This document shows positions 50,061-59,747 of a DNA stretch of 64,000 nucleotides, in pieces. Source of the stretch: Sambucus nigra (Eukaryota; Streptophyta; Magnoliopsida; Dipsacales; Adoxaceae); NCBI GenBank assembly GCA_949130495.1, contig OX422221.1, positions 482,209,159 through 482,273,158 on the forward strand, read 5' to 3'. Within the stretch, counting starts at the first letter, position 1; every line of letters begins with the position of its first letter. Made by a program: the position numbers and the translations under genes. Below the pieces are notes generated by a model, which did not search any database, was not told the origin of the DNA, and saw nothing but the letters and a program-made list of their open reading frames with translations.

Positions 50061-53000
50061 ATGGTTTATATTGTGGAGTCTGTTGAGAAATTCCGCTCTG
50101 ATTTTTCCATTCCTTCGTGGGTAATTCTAGAGGTTCTTTCTGAGCCTTTAGATTACTTTCGATTGGCTGAGGGACATTGGTTCCCCAGTCTTTTTGTTGC
50201 TGAATGCGGTTTTTCCTTTCCACCAAACCCATTATGTCTTGAGTTTTGTCAATATTTTGATCTTGTTCCTGCAAAAATAGCCCCCAATTCATGGAGAATA
50301 ATTAACGGGGTGCACAAATTAAATCTAACTCATGGGACTCGTATTGGGATCCCTAAAATTATGTTTTGTTATAAATGGGCCATTCTAGATAACATTTATT
50401 ATTTAAAAACTAGATATCTGAATAGGGCTCTTGTAGTTAATCTCCCTGACTCAAATAGGGATTATTTTGAGCATGGGTTGGTCATAAAAAATTGGCAACA
50501 TGCGCCTCTAGCTGGGGATGAAGCGTACAACGGTCCCAAATGCCCCCCATATGGCAATGGGATAGGTTTATTTTTCATTTTATTTTACTTGTAAAATTAT
50601 GCTTTCATCATGTTTGATAAAATGTATGACCGATATTTCATTATGTATCTATTTGCAGTTGATAGCAAAAGAAAAACTCCAAAGGAATCAGAAGTGAATA
50701 TTAAACATCTGAAACTTATCTGGGGTTTGCATAAGACGATTGCTGACGAGCATATTAGATCCGCTTCATATTTACTACAGTATAAGAGTTACACAACCTC
50801 TTATACTGCTCGCCCTATTGAACCAGCTTCAACACCAGAAAGTTCATCTTCAGATTCTCATATCCCCTTATCTCAGAGAATGGGCAAGAAAAGAGCTCCT
50901 CCTGCTCTATTTGGTGAAATTTCTTCTGCTGTTGGAGCCCAGAAAGGCAAAATTGATGTCCCAGAAGGGACTAAAAAAGTAGATGCTGGGTCCTCCAAAG
51001 CTGCTGAGAAGCCCCCAGTGGCCCCGAGCAAGAAAAATGCTCCCGCTGAAGTAATTACAATCTCTCCGACCAAGACTTCTTCCTTGGTTGATGCTGCTGA
51101 CCCTCCTTTGAAGAGATTGAGGAAATCATCCTCAGTTAATCTTGCTGGAACTGCATCTTCTCTACCCGCTGGTGGTAGTAGTGTTTCAAACATCATTCTT
51201 CCGAGTTCTTCAATGAGCTCAGTTATACCCGAGGTTCTCGGGGTTGATGAAAAAATTCCTAGGGATACACTGACATCCCTAGCTGCTCGTCATCTTTCTT
51301 CAGTAAATTTCTCACTCCTTTGGTCTTTCTTTCTTTTTCATGAATTCTTGTATTTGTGTTGACTTTATTGTTTTTCTTATCTTTCAGCTGGTGAACTGCT
51401 TCAATACCATCGTGAAGAAAGATCAAGTTATTAAAGCTTCCAGTTCCTCGTCCGATGTTGACGATGCTTTGTTGGGTTTAACCCAATCTGTGAAGGAATA
51501 TCGCCAACAGTACATCGAGAAAACTGTTTGGGAGAAAAAGTTGGCTGTGGCTGAGGCTGATAAGATGAAGATGGCTGAAACCTCCAAGAATTTGGAGGAG
51601 AAAGTTAATGGTTTGGAGGTTAAACATCAGGAATCTGATGATAAATTGAAGAAGTCAGAAGAAGAATTATCTACTCTGCGAGATATCAAGGTTAAGAAAG
51701 AGGAATTGGAGGTGAAGCTCTCCTCGGAGAAGTCGAGGAGAAAAGTTGCAATCAAGAAACATTTCAGCGTTGGTTGGGAGAAAGGATGGGAGAGAGGGAT
51801 AGCTGCAATGACATCCCAAGTCCAATATGGGGAGTTGAAATACTTCCATGATGGCTGGGTAGCTGCTCTGCAAGAGCTAAAGGTCCAAGATGATTCTGAG
51901 CTATTCCAACAGCATCTCCCTGGTCCTCCTCCACCAATTGTGGAAGAAGAAGAAGATGAGCCTGCCTCAGATGAGTCTTCTTTGGCTATGGGTGATCAAG
52001 TTTCTGCCTCTCAACCTTCTGCCACCGAGGACATTTCTTCCATGCCTCCTCCTCCCGAGAAGATTCCTACCGATCAAGCTGTTGTTACCACCGAGCAACC
52101 GAGCTCCTCGTCCCAACCTCCCAAGAAAGTCTTGGGGGACAAGGAAAAGGTGTGAAGTTGTTCGGTATCATTTCTGTATTTCCTTGTAATCGAACAATGT
52201 AACTCTTTGATGATCTAATAAAATATATCTTTGCTCATCTCTGTTGTTGATAACTTGTTTTTGTTGATTGTTGTCTTTTTCTCGTCCTTAGTTTGTTGCT
52301 AGAATGGAATTGATCTCTTCACATGATACTGAGCTGATGCAGCAATGTTGTCAATACTACAAGGCTGGTCATACAGTCCTTAGTACATCGGAAATTGCTG
52401 ATATCCTTGGTCATGGTGCTTCAGAACAGGCTATTGAGGCTTATCGATATTTGAAAGATTTACTCGACCGAGCTGTGGCCAATAATGTGGCGTATTATGA
52501 ACTGATCGAGGAACTTCATGGTTCCATAGAGGATCTTCAAGGTCAGCACAATGAATCAATGGCTTTGTTACACAAAGATTATGAAAATAGATACCAACAA
52601 CTTTCTTCTGAAACAGTCCATAAGAAGATCATTGCTGCATATGATATTAGGGAAAGGACCCTAAAAGGTGAAGTTGAAGCCTGCAGACAAATTGCCGAGA
52701 TCCTGGAACAAGAAAATAATAATTTGCAGAAAAAACTGGCTCAATATGAATCTGTTGCTTTATCTTCTACTGCATTAATACCAGTTACTGATGAAGGCTT
52801 CTCGTTCTTAGAGGTCGAAAACGCCAAACTAAGGCATGAGCTGGAGGACTTAAAAAGATCTGCCATTTCTGGAACTGCTCGGGGACGGGGAAGAGGTTCT
52901 CGGGGGCGAGGAAGAACTGTCGAGGAGCAAAGTTCTCCAGTTGCTTCTCAGAGCCGATCAAGAGTTCTCAGTCGTAATGTTGAAGAGGCTCGTACTCAGT

Positions 53001-53623
53001 CTACTCTGGAAACTCAAGCATTCCAGTTGAAAGTAAAAGACCGTGCTCTGACTGAAATGTCCAATAAAAATCTGTCTCTGGAAGATCAGCTTACATCGAC
53101 GAAATCTTCCTTGCATAATAAGGATCTTTTTGCCAAAAGCCTTCATGAACAATTGGAGAGATTAACCTTCCAATTCCATAAACAGCCGAGGGAATTCTGG
53201 ATGGCAGGATATAATGAAGCCCTTGTTCACCTGGATGCTCGTATTGAACATGCCAACAATGAAGGTTACAAGCAAGGATGGTTGAATGCATTGGGTGTGT
53301 TAAAATTGGAGCAAGGGCATTTCTTATGGGATTATCATGCTCCATCATTATTAGACCTGCCTGTACCACCTTTCAAATTGGACATGGCATGGATCCCAGC
53401 TCGTTCCATTCCTCGCAGCCTAATTTCAAAGTACCTTGGTGATTATAGCCTTCATTCCCAAGTTGAATTATCTCGTCCTGAGCATCTCTTGGATACACCT
53501 TCTGTTATGAACGTCAGAATGCTCAGAGATGTTAATTTCATCAATTCTCCCCTTTGCCTAGAAGACCCTCCTGCCGGCGAGGAACCTGTTTCTAAAGCAC
53601 AGGGCAAGAAACCAATAGAATAG
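50061..53623 (+). CDS. Antisense gene of the Tat element, four-exon model (about 1080 aa)
   Basis: Proposed exons 50061-50565, 50659-51302, 51388-52149 and 52292-53623. All junctions are GT-AG and keep frame; the coding length is 3243 nt. Exon 1 resembles the plant 'putative gypsy type transposon' domain (Transposase_28-like), with FSFPPNPLCLEFCQYFDL and KIAPNSWRIING blocks at about residues 55-90. Exon 2 is Ser/Pro-rich with a basic PPLKRLRKS patch (possible nuclear signal). Exons 3 and 4 are long coiled coils, exon 4 with an Arg-Gly tract at about residues 832-845. A G[WY]-x22-GW-x2-AL-x2-LK module occurs twice, at about 516-549 and 943-976. The start at 50061 is chosen because the in-frame upstream ATG (49902) would translate the pyrimidine-rich leader. 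Alternative: two genes, ending at 52155 and starting at 52304. Function unknown; a DNA- or RNA-associated scaffold is a guess. Confidence 0.65.
50566..50658 (+). other. Intron 1 of the antisense gene
   Basis: 93 bp, GTTTAT...TTTGCAG, T-rich. It splits a codon after its first base, and exon 2 resumes in the correct phase. The frame read through the intron hits a stop at 50592. Confidence 0.65.
51303..51387 (+). other. Intron 2 of the antisense gene
   Basis: 85 bp, GTAAAT...CTTTCAG with a strong polypyrimidine tract. It falls between codons and moves from one genomic frame to another; without splicing exon 2's frame ends at 51362. Confidence 0.7.
52150..52291 (+). other. Intron 3 of the antisense gene (or intergenic spacer)
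   Basis: 142 bp from AAG|GTGTGA to TCGTCCTTAG|TTTG. Splicing joins the exon 3 frame to four codons upstream of the ATG at 52304 in phase. If unspliced, translation ends at 52153 (TGA). An AATAAAAT at about 52218 could act as a polyadenylation signal in a two-gene model. Confidence 0.55.
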
Positions 53624-53870
53624 TAATATCCATGTAACAATTTAATACATTCTTGTATCCTGTAATCTTAAATTTAATGAAAGAATTTCATTTTTTGTTT
53701 GCCAATTTTGCTATTGTCTTGTGTTTATCACACACTTTTATATTTGTATATATGTATCTGTTAAAAAGATAACAATAATATTGTTCATTAAGAAACTTAA
53801 TAAAAAGTTACAAGTATTAGTAATGTTTCTCGATCACTTAATAATAAAGTAATGAGTAAAAATGTTCAAA
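53624..53870 (+). terminator. Probable 3' untranslated region and polyadenylation region
   Basis: AT-rich stretch after the TAG at 53621, with TTTAATGAAAGAATTTC near 53672 and TGTAATC elements as in plant 3' ends. No single canonical AATAAA is decisive. Confidence 0.35.
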
Positions 53871-54060
53871 CTGTTTCCAACCAACCAAGGTGGGTGAATA
53901 ATGTTTGTCGACCAATTACAGTTGATGGGTTTTTATCCCCGACCAGCTATACTTGGTTCAATTATAAAAATGCGTCCGACCAACTAAGATCAATAATTTG
54001 TCCTCGCCGACCAACTACAGTTATTGGGTTTTTATCCCCGACCAACTATACTTGGTGTAT
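53870..54060. repeat. 98-bp repeat with CCAAC..GTTGG arms
   Basis: Two units opening CCGACCAA(T/C)TACAGTT (about 53911 and 54009), each with a second CGACCA(A/G)CTATACTTGG arm, giving short inverted repeats. Degenerate copies continue to about 54165. Confidence 0.75.
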
Positions 54061-54236
54061 TTTTTGAATATTTTGTTCTTCAAAGAACTCTTTGTAATAA
54101 TATTACCTCCCGACCAACATAAGTTGTAATATGAGAGTATATTTTTATCTTACCAACCGTAATTGATGCTGGTGTACACTTTTTGGCTCCTTAAAGCTTT
54201 TGGCTCTTTAGAGCATATTTTGGCTCCTTAGATCAT

Positions 54237-54550
54237 GTCCTCCTAACCAAAGGAGGTTGGCTACTTATAGCACTTTTGCTCCGTAGAGCTGTCCTCCTAA
54301 CCAAAGGAGGTTGGCTACTTATAGCACTTTTGCTCCGTAGAGCTGTCCTCCTAACCAAAGGAGGTTGGCTACTTATAGCACTTTTGCTCCGTAGAGCTGT
54401 CCTCCTAACCAAAGAAGGTTGGCTACTTATAGAACTTTTACTCCGTAGAGCTGTCCTCCTAACCAAAGAAGGTTGGCTACTTATAGCACTTTTGCTCCGT
54501 AGAGCTGTCCTCCTAACCAAAGGAGGTTGGCTCCTTAGAGCACTTTTGTT
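54237..54550. repeat. 54-bp tandem repeat, six units
   Basis: Units start at 54237, 54291, 54345, 54399, 54453 and 54507 with GTCCTCCTAACCAAAGGAGG; each contains a CCTCC...GGAGG hairpin. Units differ by single bases. Because 54 is divisible by three, frames on both strands run through the array; they are not considered coding. Confidence 0.97.
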
Positions 54551-54655
54551 GTGTAGTGTATTACACTAGTATTCCCCGAAAAAATTTCAACCAGAAAGAA
54601 AATGGCGAAACATCCTCGTTTTATTCATAATGAAAGAAATGCTTTACATTTGACA

Positions 54656-57600
54656 TCACTGATAATACTTGCGCAGGTGTTCAGCATTCCATGCGTTCTT
54701 AAATTCCTCTCCTTCTAGAGTTGCTATTCTGTAAGTTCCTGGTCGAACAACCTCTGTAACTCGGTAAGGTCCATGCCAGTTTGCTTCCAGTTTATTCTGC
54801 TTCTGAATGACCTTCTTTAGCACATAATCCCCTTTTTTTAGATCACATTTCTTTACCCTTTTGTTGTAAAACAGAGCTGTTCGTTGTTGATAAGCGGCAT
54901 TCCTAATGGCTGTCTCTTCTCTGACTTCTTCGAGCATATCCAAATCCAGTCTTCTCATCAAATCACTGATCGGAGAATTGAAATTTAACACCCTGTGTGT
55001 TGGTAGGCCCAACTCGGCAGGTATCACAGCCTCACTTCCAAATGCTAGCATATATGGTGATTCTCCTGTTGCTGCTCGGGGAGTTGTTCGGTAAGCCCAC
55101 AAAACTGAATGTAGATCATTAATCCAATTTGCTTTAGCCTCATTTAACCTCTTCTTCAACCCATTTAGTAATGTTCTGTTCGTCACCTCAGTCTGTCCAT
55201 TGCTTTGGGGATGGCCTGGTGCTGAATGAAACTTCAAGACGTTCGACTGATGACAATAGGCAGCAAATTCGTCATTATCAAATTGCGTTCCATGGTGTGT
55301 GATGAAAGCGTGGGGGAGACCATATCGACAAATGATACTCTTCCATATGAACTGATACACCTTCTCGTACGTCATATCAATTAGTGGTTCAGCTTCCACC
55401 CACTTAGTAAAATAGTCTACTGCCACGACGAGATACTTGAACCTTCCTCGGGTCGTCGGCAGTGGTCCAACCAGATCAATTCCCCACATAGCAAATGACC
55501 AAGGTGATGTTATGGGTGTCAACAATGCCTGTGGAGTTCTTCGGATGGAGGAAAAACGTTGGCATTTGTCACACTTCTTAGCATAGGCTATACAATCAGC
55601 CCTCATCGTCGGCCAATAGTATCCCTGTGTCATTACCCTTTGCAAAAGTGTCCGTCCTGCTACATGAGCTCCAAAAGATCCTTCATGAATTTCTTCAATC
55701 AATTCTTTGACTTCTGATGGATGCACACATCTCTGTAAACCTGCCATAATTCCTCGTCTATACAAAACACCATTAGTTAACACATACCGAGCAACTTTAT
55801 ATTTCAATTTCTTGGCAGATAGTTTGTCCTCCGGCACTTCTCCTTCTTCAATGTATGCTCTGATAGGATCCATCCAAGATGGTCCTAAATCAAGGGTAAT
55901 AATCTTCACCGTCAGATCTTCTTCTATGCTCCGACTTTCTAATACTTCAATTGGTATCGTTCTTCGCAGCTCGGTGCGCGTAGCTGACGCTAGTCGGGCC
56001 AATGCGTCTGCTCTAGCATTCTCCGTTCTCGGTATCCTCACCAATTGAATAGCATCAAATTCTGTCATTAACTCCATCACCTTTGCATGGTACTTCACCA
56101 TTAACTCTCCCTTCACTGCATATATTCCCATCATTTGATTCACAATTAATTGAGAATCACTTAAAACAATTACTTGACGTGCCTCCATAACTTTTGCCAA
56201 ATGAAAACCTGCTATCATAGCCTCATATTCAGCCTCATTATTGGAAGCTTTGAATTGGAATCTCAAGGCATACTCCATGTCAACATCATCTGGAGAGTTT
56301 AAAACAATCCCTGCTCCACAACCAGCCGTGCAAGATGATCCATCTACATATAATTTCCATGTATGTAACTCGTCTTCAAATTTCTTATCTGTTAGAGTTC
56401 CTCGGTGAAATATCATCTGTTTTCTTTCATCATCCCCGCGTATCCTTCGTTCTTCATTGGTCATTTGTTCGTACCCTTCTACCAACCGGAGTTGGTCTGG
56501 GTTTGAATATGATGATTTTTCTACATCCACAAGTCCTTTTACCAACCTTGGTTGGTCTGGATCTGTGTCTGTTGATCCTGTATCGTCCACAGGTAGGTCA
56601 GCAAGCACCTTTTGCTCCTCGGGGGTATCGGGGTATGTGGACTCTGCTATAAAATCTGCCACGGCTTGCCCCTTCAACGATGATCTGGGTTCATATACAA
56701 TATCATATTCACCGAGCTCTATTGCCCAGTACATCAATCTTCCTGATTTCTCTGGTTTGTGAAGGGCTTGTCTTAACGGCATGTTGGTATACACAATGAT
56801 GGTATGGGCCTGGAAGTATGGCCTCATTCTTCTACTTGCTTCAATTAATGCCAGTGCCAATTTTTCTAGCTTTGGGTATCTGATTTCCGCACCTCGGAAG
56901 GCCTTGCTTGTGTAATAAATTGGCTTCTGGACTCCATTCTCTAGTCTGATCAACGCTGAGCTAACTGCATTTTCTGATACTGCCAAATACAAGTACAGCT
57001 TCTCTCCAGTTATTGGCCTAGACAACAATGGTGGGGCTCCCAAATACTTCTTCAAATCTTGAAAGGCTTTCTCACATTCATCAGTCCACTCAAAACTTTT
57101 TCGCAGTGTTTTGAATAATGGGAGGCATTTATCAGTTGCTCGGGATACAAATCTGTTGAGTGCTGCAACCCGTCCGGTAAGACTCTGCACTTCTTTCTTC
57201 GTCGTCGGAGATCGCAGCCCTAAAAGAGCCTTGATCTTTTCTGGATTTGCCTCAATACCTCGTTGGTTGACGATGTATCCGAGGAACATTCCTTCTCGTA
57301 CTCCAAAGGTACACTTCGTCGGGTTAAGCTTCATCTGGTATTTATCCAGTTGATCAAAAGTTTGACTCAAGTCAACCAAATGATCTGCAGCTCTCTTGCT
57401 TTTGGTGAGCATGTCGTCGACATAGACCTCCATATTGCGGCTGATTTGTTCGGTAAAAACCTTGTTCATCAACCGCTGATATGTTGCACCTGCATTTTTT
57501 AAACCAAAAGGCATAACATTATAACAATAAGTTCCCCTTGGGGTAATAAAAGAAGTACTTTCCCTGTCTTCAGGTTTCATTTTGATCTGGTTATAGCCAG

Positions 57601-59683
57601 AATAAACATCCATGAAGCTGAGTAGCTCGTGTCCCGAGGTAGCATCCACTAGTTGATCAATTCTGGGCAATGGAAAATGATCTTTTGGACATGCCTTGTT
57701 GAGATCAGTAAAATCAACACACATTCTCCATTTGTTGTTCTTCTTCTTTACCATCACCACATTTGCCAACCAATCTGGATATTTCACATCTTCAATGAAT
57801 TGGGCTTTCTGGAGTTTCTCGACCTCCTCTTGTATGGCCTGGTTCTTCTCGGGACTAAACACTCTTCTTCTTTGCTTCACAGGCTTGATCTCCTTATTCA
57901 CGTTGAGCTCATGACATAAAAAGTTTGGATCTATACCTGGCATGTCTTCATGACTCCAAGCAAAAGTATGCTTCCTGCTTCTCAAGAAAGTTATCAAATC
58001 TTGTTTTATTGAAACATCCAACGATGATCCTATCTGAGTTACTCGTTCAGGATGCTCGTCGTCCAGGATAATAATTTCTGTAGATTCTACAATCTGCCCT
58101 TTTACGAGTTGAGATTCATCCCTAGGGTCAAGAGTTTCAATTTCTGTGCTCTCCTCCACTTGATAAGTAGTAGTCTTTTTCCTTGATTCTTCAAGTTCTT
58201 CTTGCTCGGCAGATGAATAATAGCATTCGCGAGCTACTTTTTGATCACCTTTCATAATTCCTACTCCAAAATTCGTTGGGAATTTCAAACATTGATGTAC
58301 TGTAGATGGAACTGCTTCGAACTTCTTCAATCCAACTCTTCCCATGATGATGTTGTAGGCGGACTGCACATTCTTATCCATCACAAAGAAGCGTATTCTT
58401 TCTGTTCGACAAGCAGGCCAAGTTGCAATGAGTATATCCAACTTGATCGTCCCAAGTGGAAAAACTTTCTCGCCAGCAAAACCCAGAAGGGGTCTGTGAT
58501 AAGGTTCCAATTGAGATAATTTTAAATTCAAGCTATCAAAGCATGAATAGTACATGATGTCTGCCGAACTACCATTGTCTACTAACACCCTTGAAATGAC
58601 CACATCCTTCATCCTCATTTTGATCACCAAAGGATCATCATGAGGGTAAAGAACACCTGCCAGGTCATTTTTTGAAAAACCAATCACTAGCTTCTCTTTG
58701 TTTACCTTCCTCGGACGATCATCCTCGGCCAGGTTTATTCGCTGAATGTATGAACAAGCTTGAGCCTCTCCGAGGTAAGCTTTTCTTTCTGCAGTAAGGT
58801 CTCCTCCTCCTGCATCTCCTCCCCGAGGAAGATTATTGTACCATATCTGTGCTGATCCGGTAAGAGTTCTCGAGAATGCTCTACACTTCATCTCGTCGGG
58901 GACAGCGTAGATATCTGCAGCAGCTTGGTATTGTTCTATATGAAGTACGGGATCTGTCTTTCCATCGTACTTTGGGGTCACTACGGGTGCTTTAAATTTC
59001 GACGGTGTAGGGAAACCCACAATGGCTTGCACAAAAGGTGTTCCTTGAACAAAAGTTCTCTGTAAGGGGTTCCTCGCCTTAGCCATTTCTCCCAGTCTAT
59101 CCTCCAACCATTGAATGGAACCTTTCCATGCTTCATTCCCTTCCTCGGGCCGCTTAGTCCGAGCAACTGATTGCTCTGACGTAGTTTCCTGAGATTTATC
59201 TCGACGAGTAGTTGGTCGCGATTGCGCAGATCCTTCTCTCAAACCTGGTGGTGGTCGAAAACTTCTTGATGGAGCCCTAGGTGGACTCATGTTCCTCCTT
59301 GGTCCTAACCGACTGAAAGGAGACACCCTGCTTAATCTTTCCAAAGCGCTAGTTCTTTCCGGAGAAAGAGTGATACGTTGATCTGTATCCGTAGCCCGTA
59401 TCGATGAAGTTCGCCCAGGTTGATAAGAAGAATCATTAGACTCTTCATTGCGATATGACCCGGTACGTCTAGATTGCGATTGCCTATGATCACTCCTTTG
59501 CCCTGAATAGGTAGGTGCACTGCCCTGAAGAGTTTGAATGAGTTGCCTCATAGATTCTTGCATGGCGGTTTGTCCTTGAGCCAGATTCGTCATAATTCCT
59601 GCCAGATCTGGGGATGCAGATGGATTTGGAAGATTTCCAGTATTTCTAACATTTCGATTACTGGATTCGGGATTATCTGCCAT
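54656..59683 (-). CDS. gag-pol: Tat-type gag-pol polyprotein, gag internally deleted (about 1675 aa)
   Basis: The start ATG at 59683 (MADNPESSNRN) lies downstream of the PBS; a longer frame to 59788 would begin inside the LTR. Residues 1-286 are a gag N-terminus ending QIWYNNLPRGG. This runs straight into AGGGDLTAERKAY, normally found far downstream, so gag's C-terminal half and zinc knuckle are missing in frame (junction about 58805-58825). Protease-like VDNGSSADI near 58563-58590. RT with YVDD at 57413-57424 (about residue 754). First RNase H reads LAVSE at its first catalytic position. The second, archaeal-type RNase H starts LYVDGSS with Asp at 56342-56344 (about residue 1114). Integrase zinc region about 55570-55690. 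The second catalytic Asp position reads His (ITHHG, 55295-55297). No chromodomain. Frame intact throughout. Confidence 0.93.
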   Translation of the reverse strand: MADNPESSNRNVRNTGNLPNPSASPDLAGIMTNLAQGQTAMQESMRQLIQTLQGSAPTYSGQRSDHRQSQSRRTGSYRNEESNDSSYQPGRTSSIRATDTDQRITLSPERTSALERLSRVSPFSRLGPRRNMSPPRAPSRSFRPPPGLREGSAQSRPTTRRDKSQETTSEQSVARTKRPEEGNEAWKGSIQWLEDRLGEMAKARNPLQRTFVQGTPFVQAIVGFPTPSKFKAPVVTPKYDGKTDPVLHIEQYQAAADIYAVPDEMKCRAFSRTLTGSAQIWYNNLPRGGDAGGGDLTAERKAYLGEAQACSYIQRINLAEDDRPRKVNKEKLVIGFSKNDLAGVLYPHDDPLVIKMRMKDVVISRVLVDNGSSADIMYYSCFDSLNLKLSQLEPYHRPLLGFAGEKVFPLGTIKLDILIATWPACRTERIRFFVMDKNVQSAYNIIMGRVGLKKFEAVPSTVHQCLKFPTNFGVGIMKGDQKVARECYYSSAEQEELEESRKKTTTYQVEESTEIETLDPRDESQLVKGQIVESTEIIILDDEHPERVTQIGSSLDVSIKQDLITFLRSRKHTFAWSHEDMPGIDPNFLCHELNVNKEIKPVKQRRRVFSPEKNQAIQEEVEKLQKAQFIEDVKYPDWLANVVMVKKKNNKWRMCVDFTDLNKACPKDHFPLPRIDQLVDATSGHELLSFMDVYSGYNQIKMKPEDRESTSFITPRGTYCYNVMPFGLKNAGATYQRLMNKVFTEQISRNMEVYVDDMLTKSKRAADHLVDLSQTFDQLDKYQMKLNPTKCTFGVREGMFLGYIVNQRGIEANPEKIKALLGLRSPTTKKEVQSLTGRVAALNRFVSRATDKCLPLFKTLRKSFEWTDECEKAFQDLKKYLGAPPLLSRPITGEKLYLYLAVSENAVSSALIRLENGVQKPIYYTSKAFRGAEIRYPKLEKLALALIEASRRMRPYFQAHTIIVYTNMPLRQALHKPEKSGRLMYWAIELGEYDIVYEPRSSLKGQAVADFIAESTYPDTPEEQKVLADLPVDDTGSTDTDPDQPRLVKGLVDVEKSSYSNPDQLRLVEGYEQMTNEERRIRGDDERKQMIFHRGTLTDKKFEDELHTWKLYVDGSSCTAGCGAGIVLNSPDDVDMEYALRFQFKASNNEAEYEAMIAGFHLAKVMEARQVIVLSDSQLIVNQMMGIYAVKGELMVKYHAKVMELMTEFDAIQLVRIPRTENARADALARLASATRTELRRTIPIEVLESRSIEEDLTVKIITLDLGPSWMDPIRAYIEEGEVPEDKLSAKKLKYKVARYVLTNGVLYRRGIMAGLQRCVHPSEVKELIEEIHEGSFGAHVAGRTLLQRVMTQGYYWPTMRADCIAYAKKCDKCQRFSSIRRTPQALLTPITSPWSFAMWGIDLVGPLPTTRGRFKYLVVAVDYFTKWVEAEPLIDMTYEKVYQFIWKSIICRYGLPHAFITHHGTQFDNDEFAAYCHQSNVLKFHSAPGHPQSNGQTEVTNRTLLNGLKKRLNEAKANWINDLHSVLWAYRTTPRAATGESPYMLAFGSEAVIPAELGLPTHRVLNFNSPISDLMRRLDLDMLEEVREETAIRNAAYQQRTALFYNKRVKKCDLKKGDYVLKKVIQKQNKLEANWHGPYRVTEVVRPGTYRIATLEGEEFKNAWNAEHLRKYYQ
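56475..56570 (-). repeat. Paired ACCAAC..GTTGGT motifs in the RNase H spacer
   Basis: Two short inverted repeats, ACCAACCGGAGTTGGTCTG and ACCAACCTTGGTTGGTCTG, in the low-conservation spacer between the two RNase H domains. They encode the PDQPRLV / PDQLRLV peptide repeats. The arms match those of the non-coding repeats at 53870-54550. Confidence 0.75.
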
Positions 59684-59734
59684 TGATAACAAATGATTTT
59701 TGGTGAAAAACGATTGCAACAGTCGCTTCCCACA

Positions 59735-59744
59735 AACGGCGCCA
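59735..59744 (-). other. Primer binding site of the Tat element
   Basis: TGGCGCCGTT on the element strand, three bases from the 5' LTR. The first ten bases agree with the complement of plant tRNA-Asp 3' ends as I recall them; a tRNA alignment would confirm it. Confidence 0.8.
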
Positions 59745-59747
59745 ATC

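Noticed and set aside
54233..54569. Repetitive 95-97-codon frames across the 54-bp array; also a CRISPR-like look
   Set aside because: The 54-bp period keeps frames open by arithmetic. Repeats are contiguous with no unique spacers and the genome is eukaryotic, so it is not a CRISPR array.
56335..56762. Plus-strand frames of about 100 codons opposite Tat pol
   Set aside because: They lie wholly within the intact gag-pol frame on the minus strand and have no domain or splice context, unlike the module at 50061-53623.
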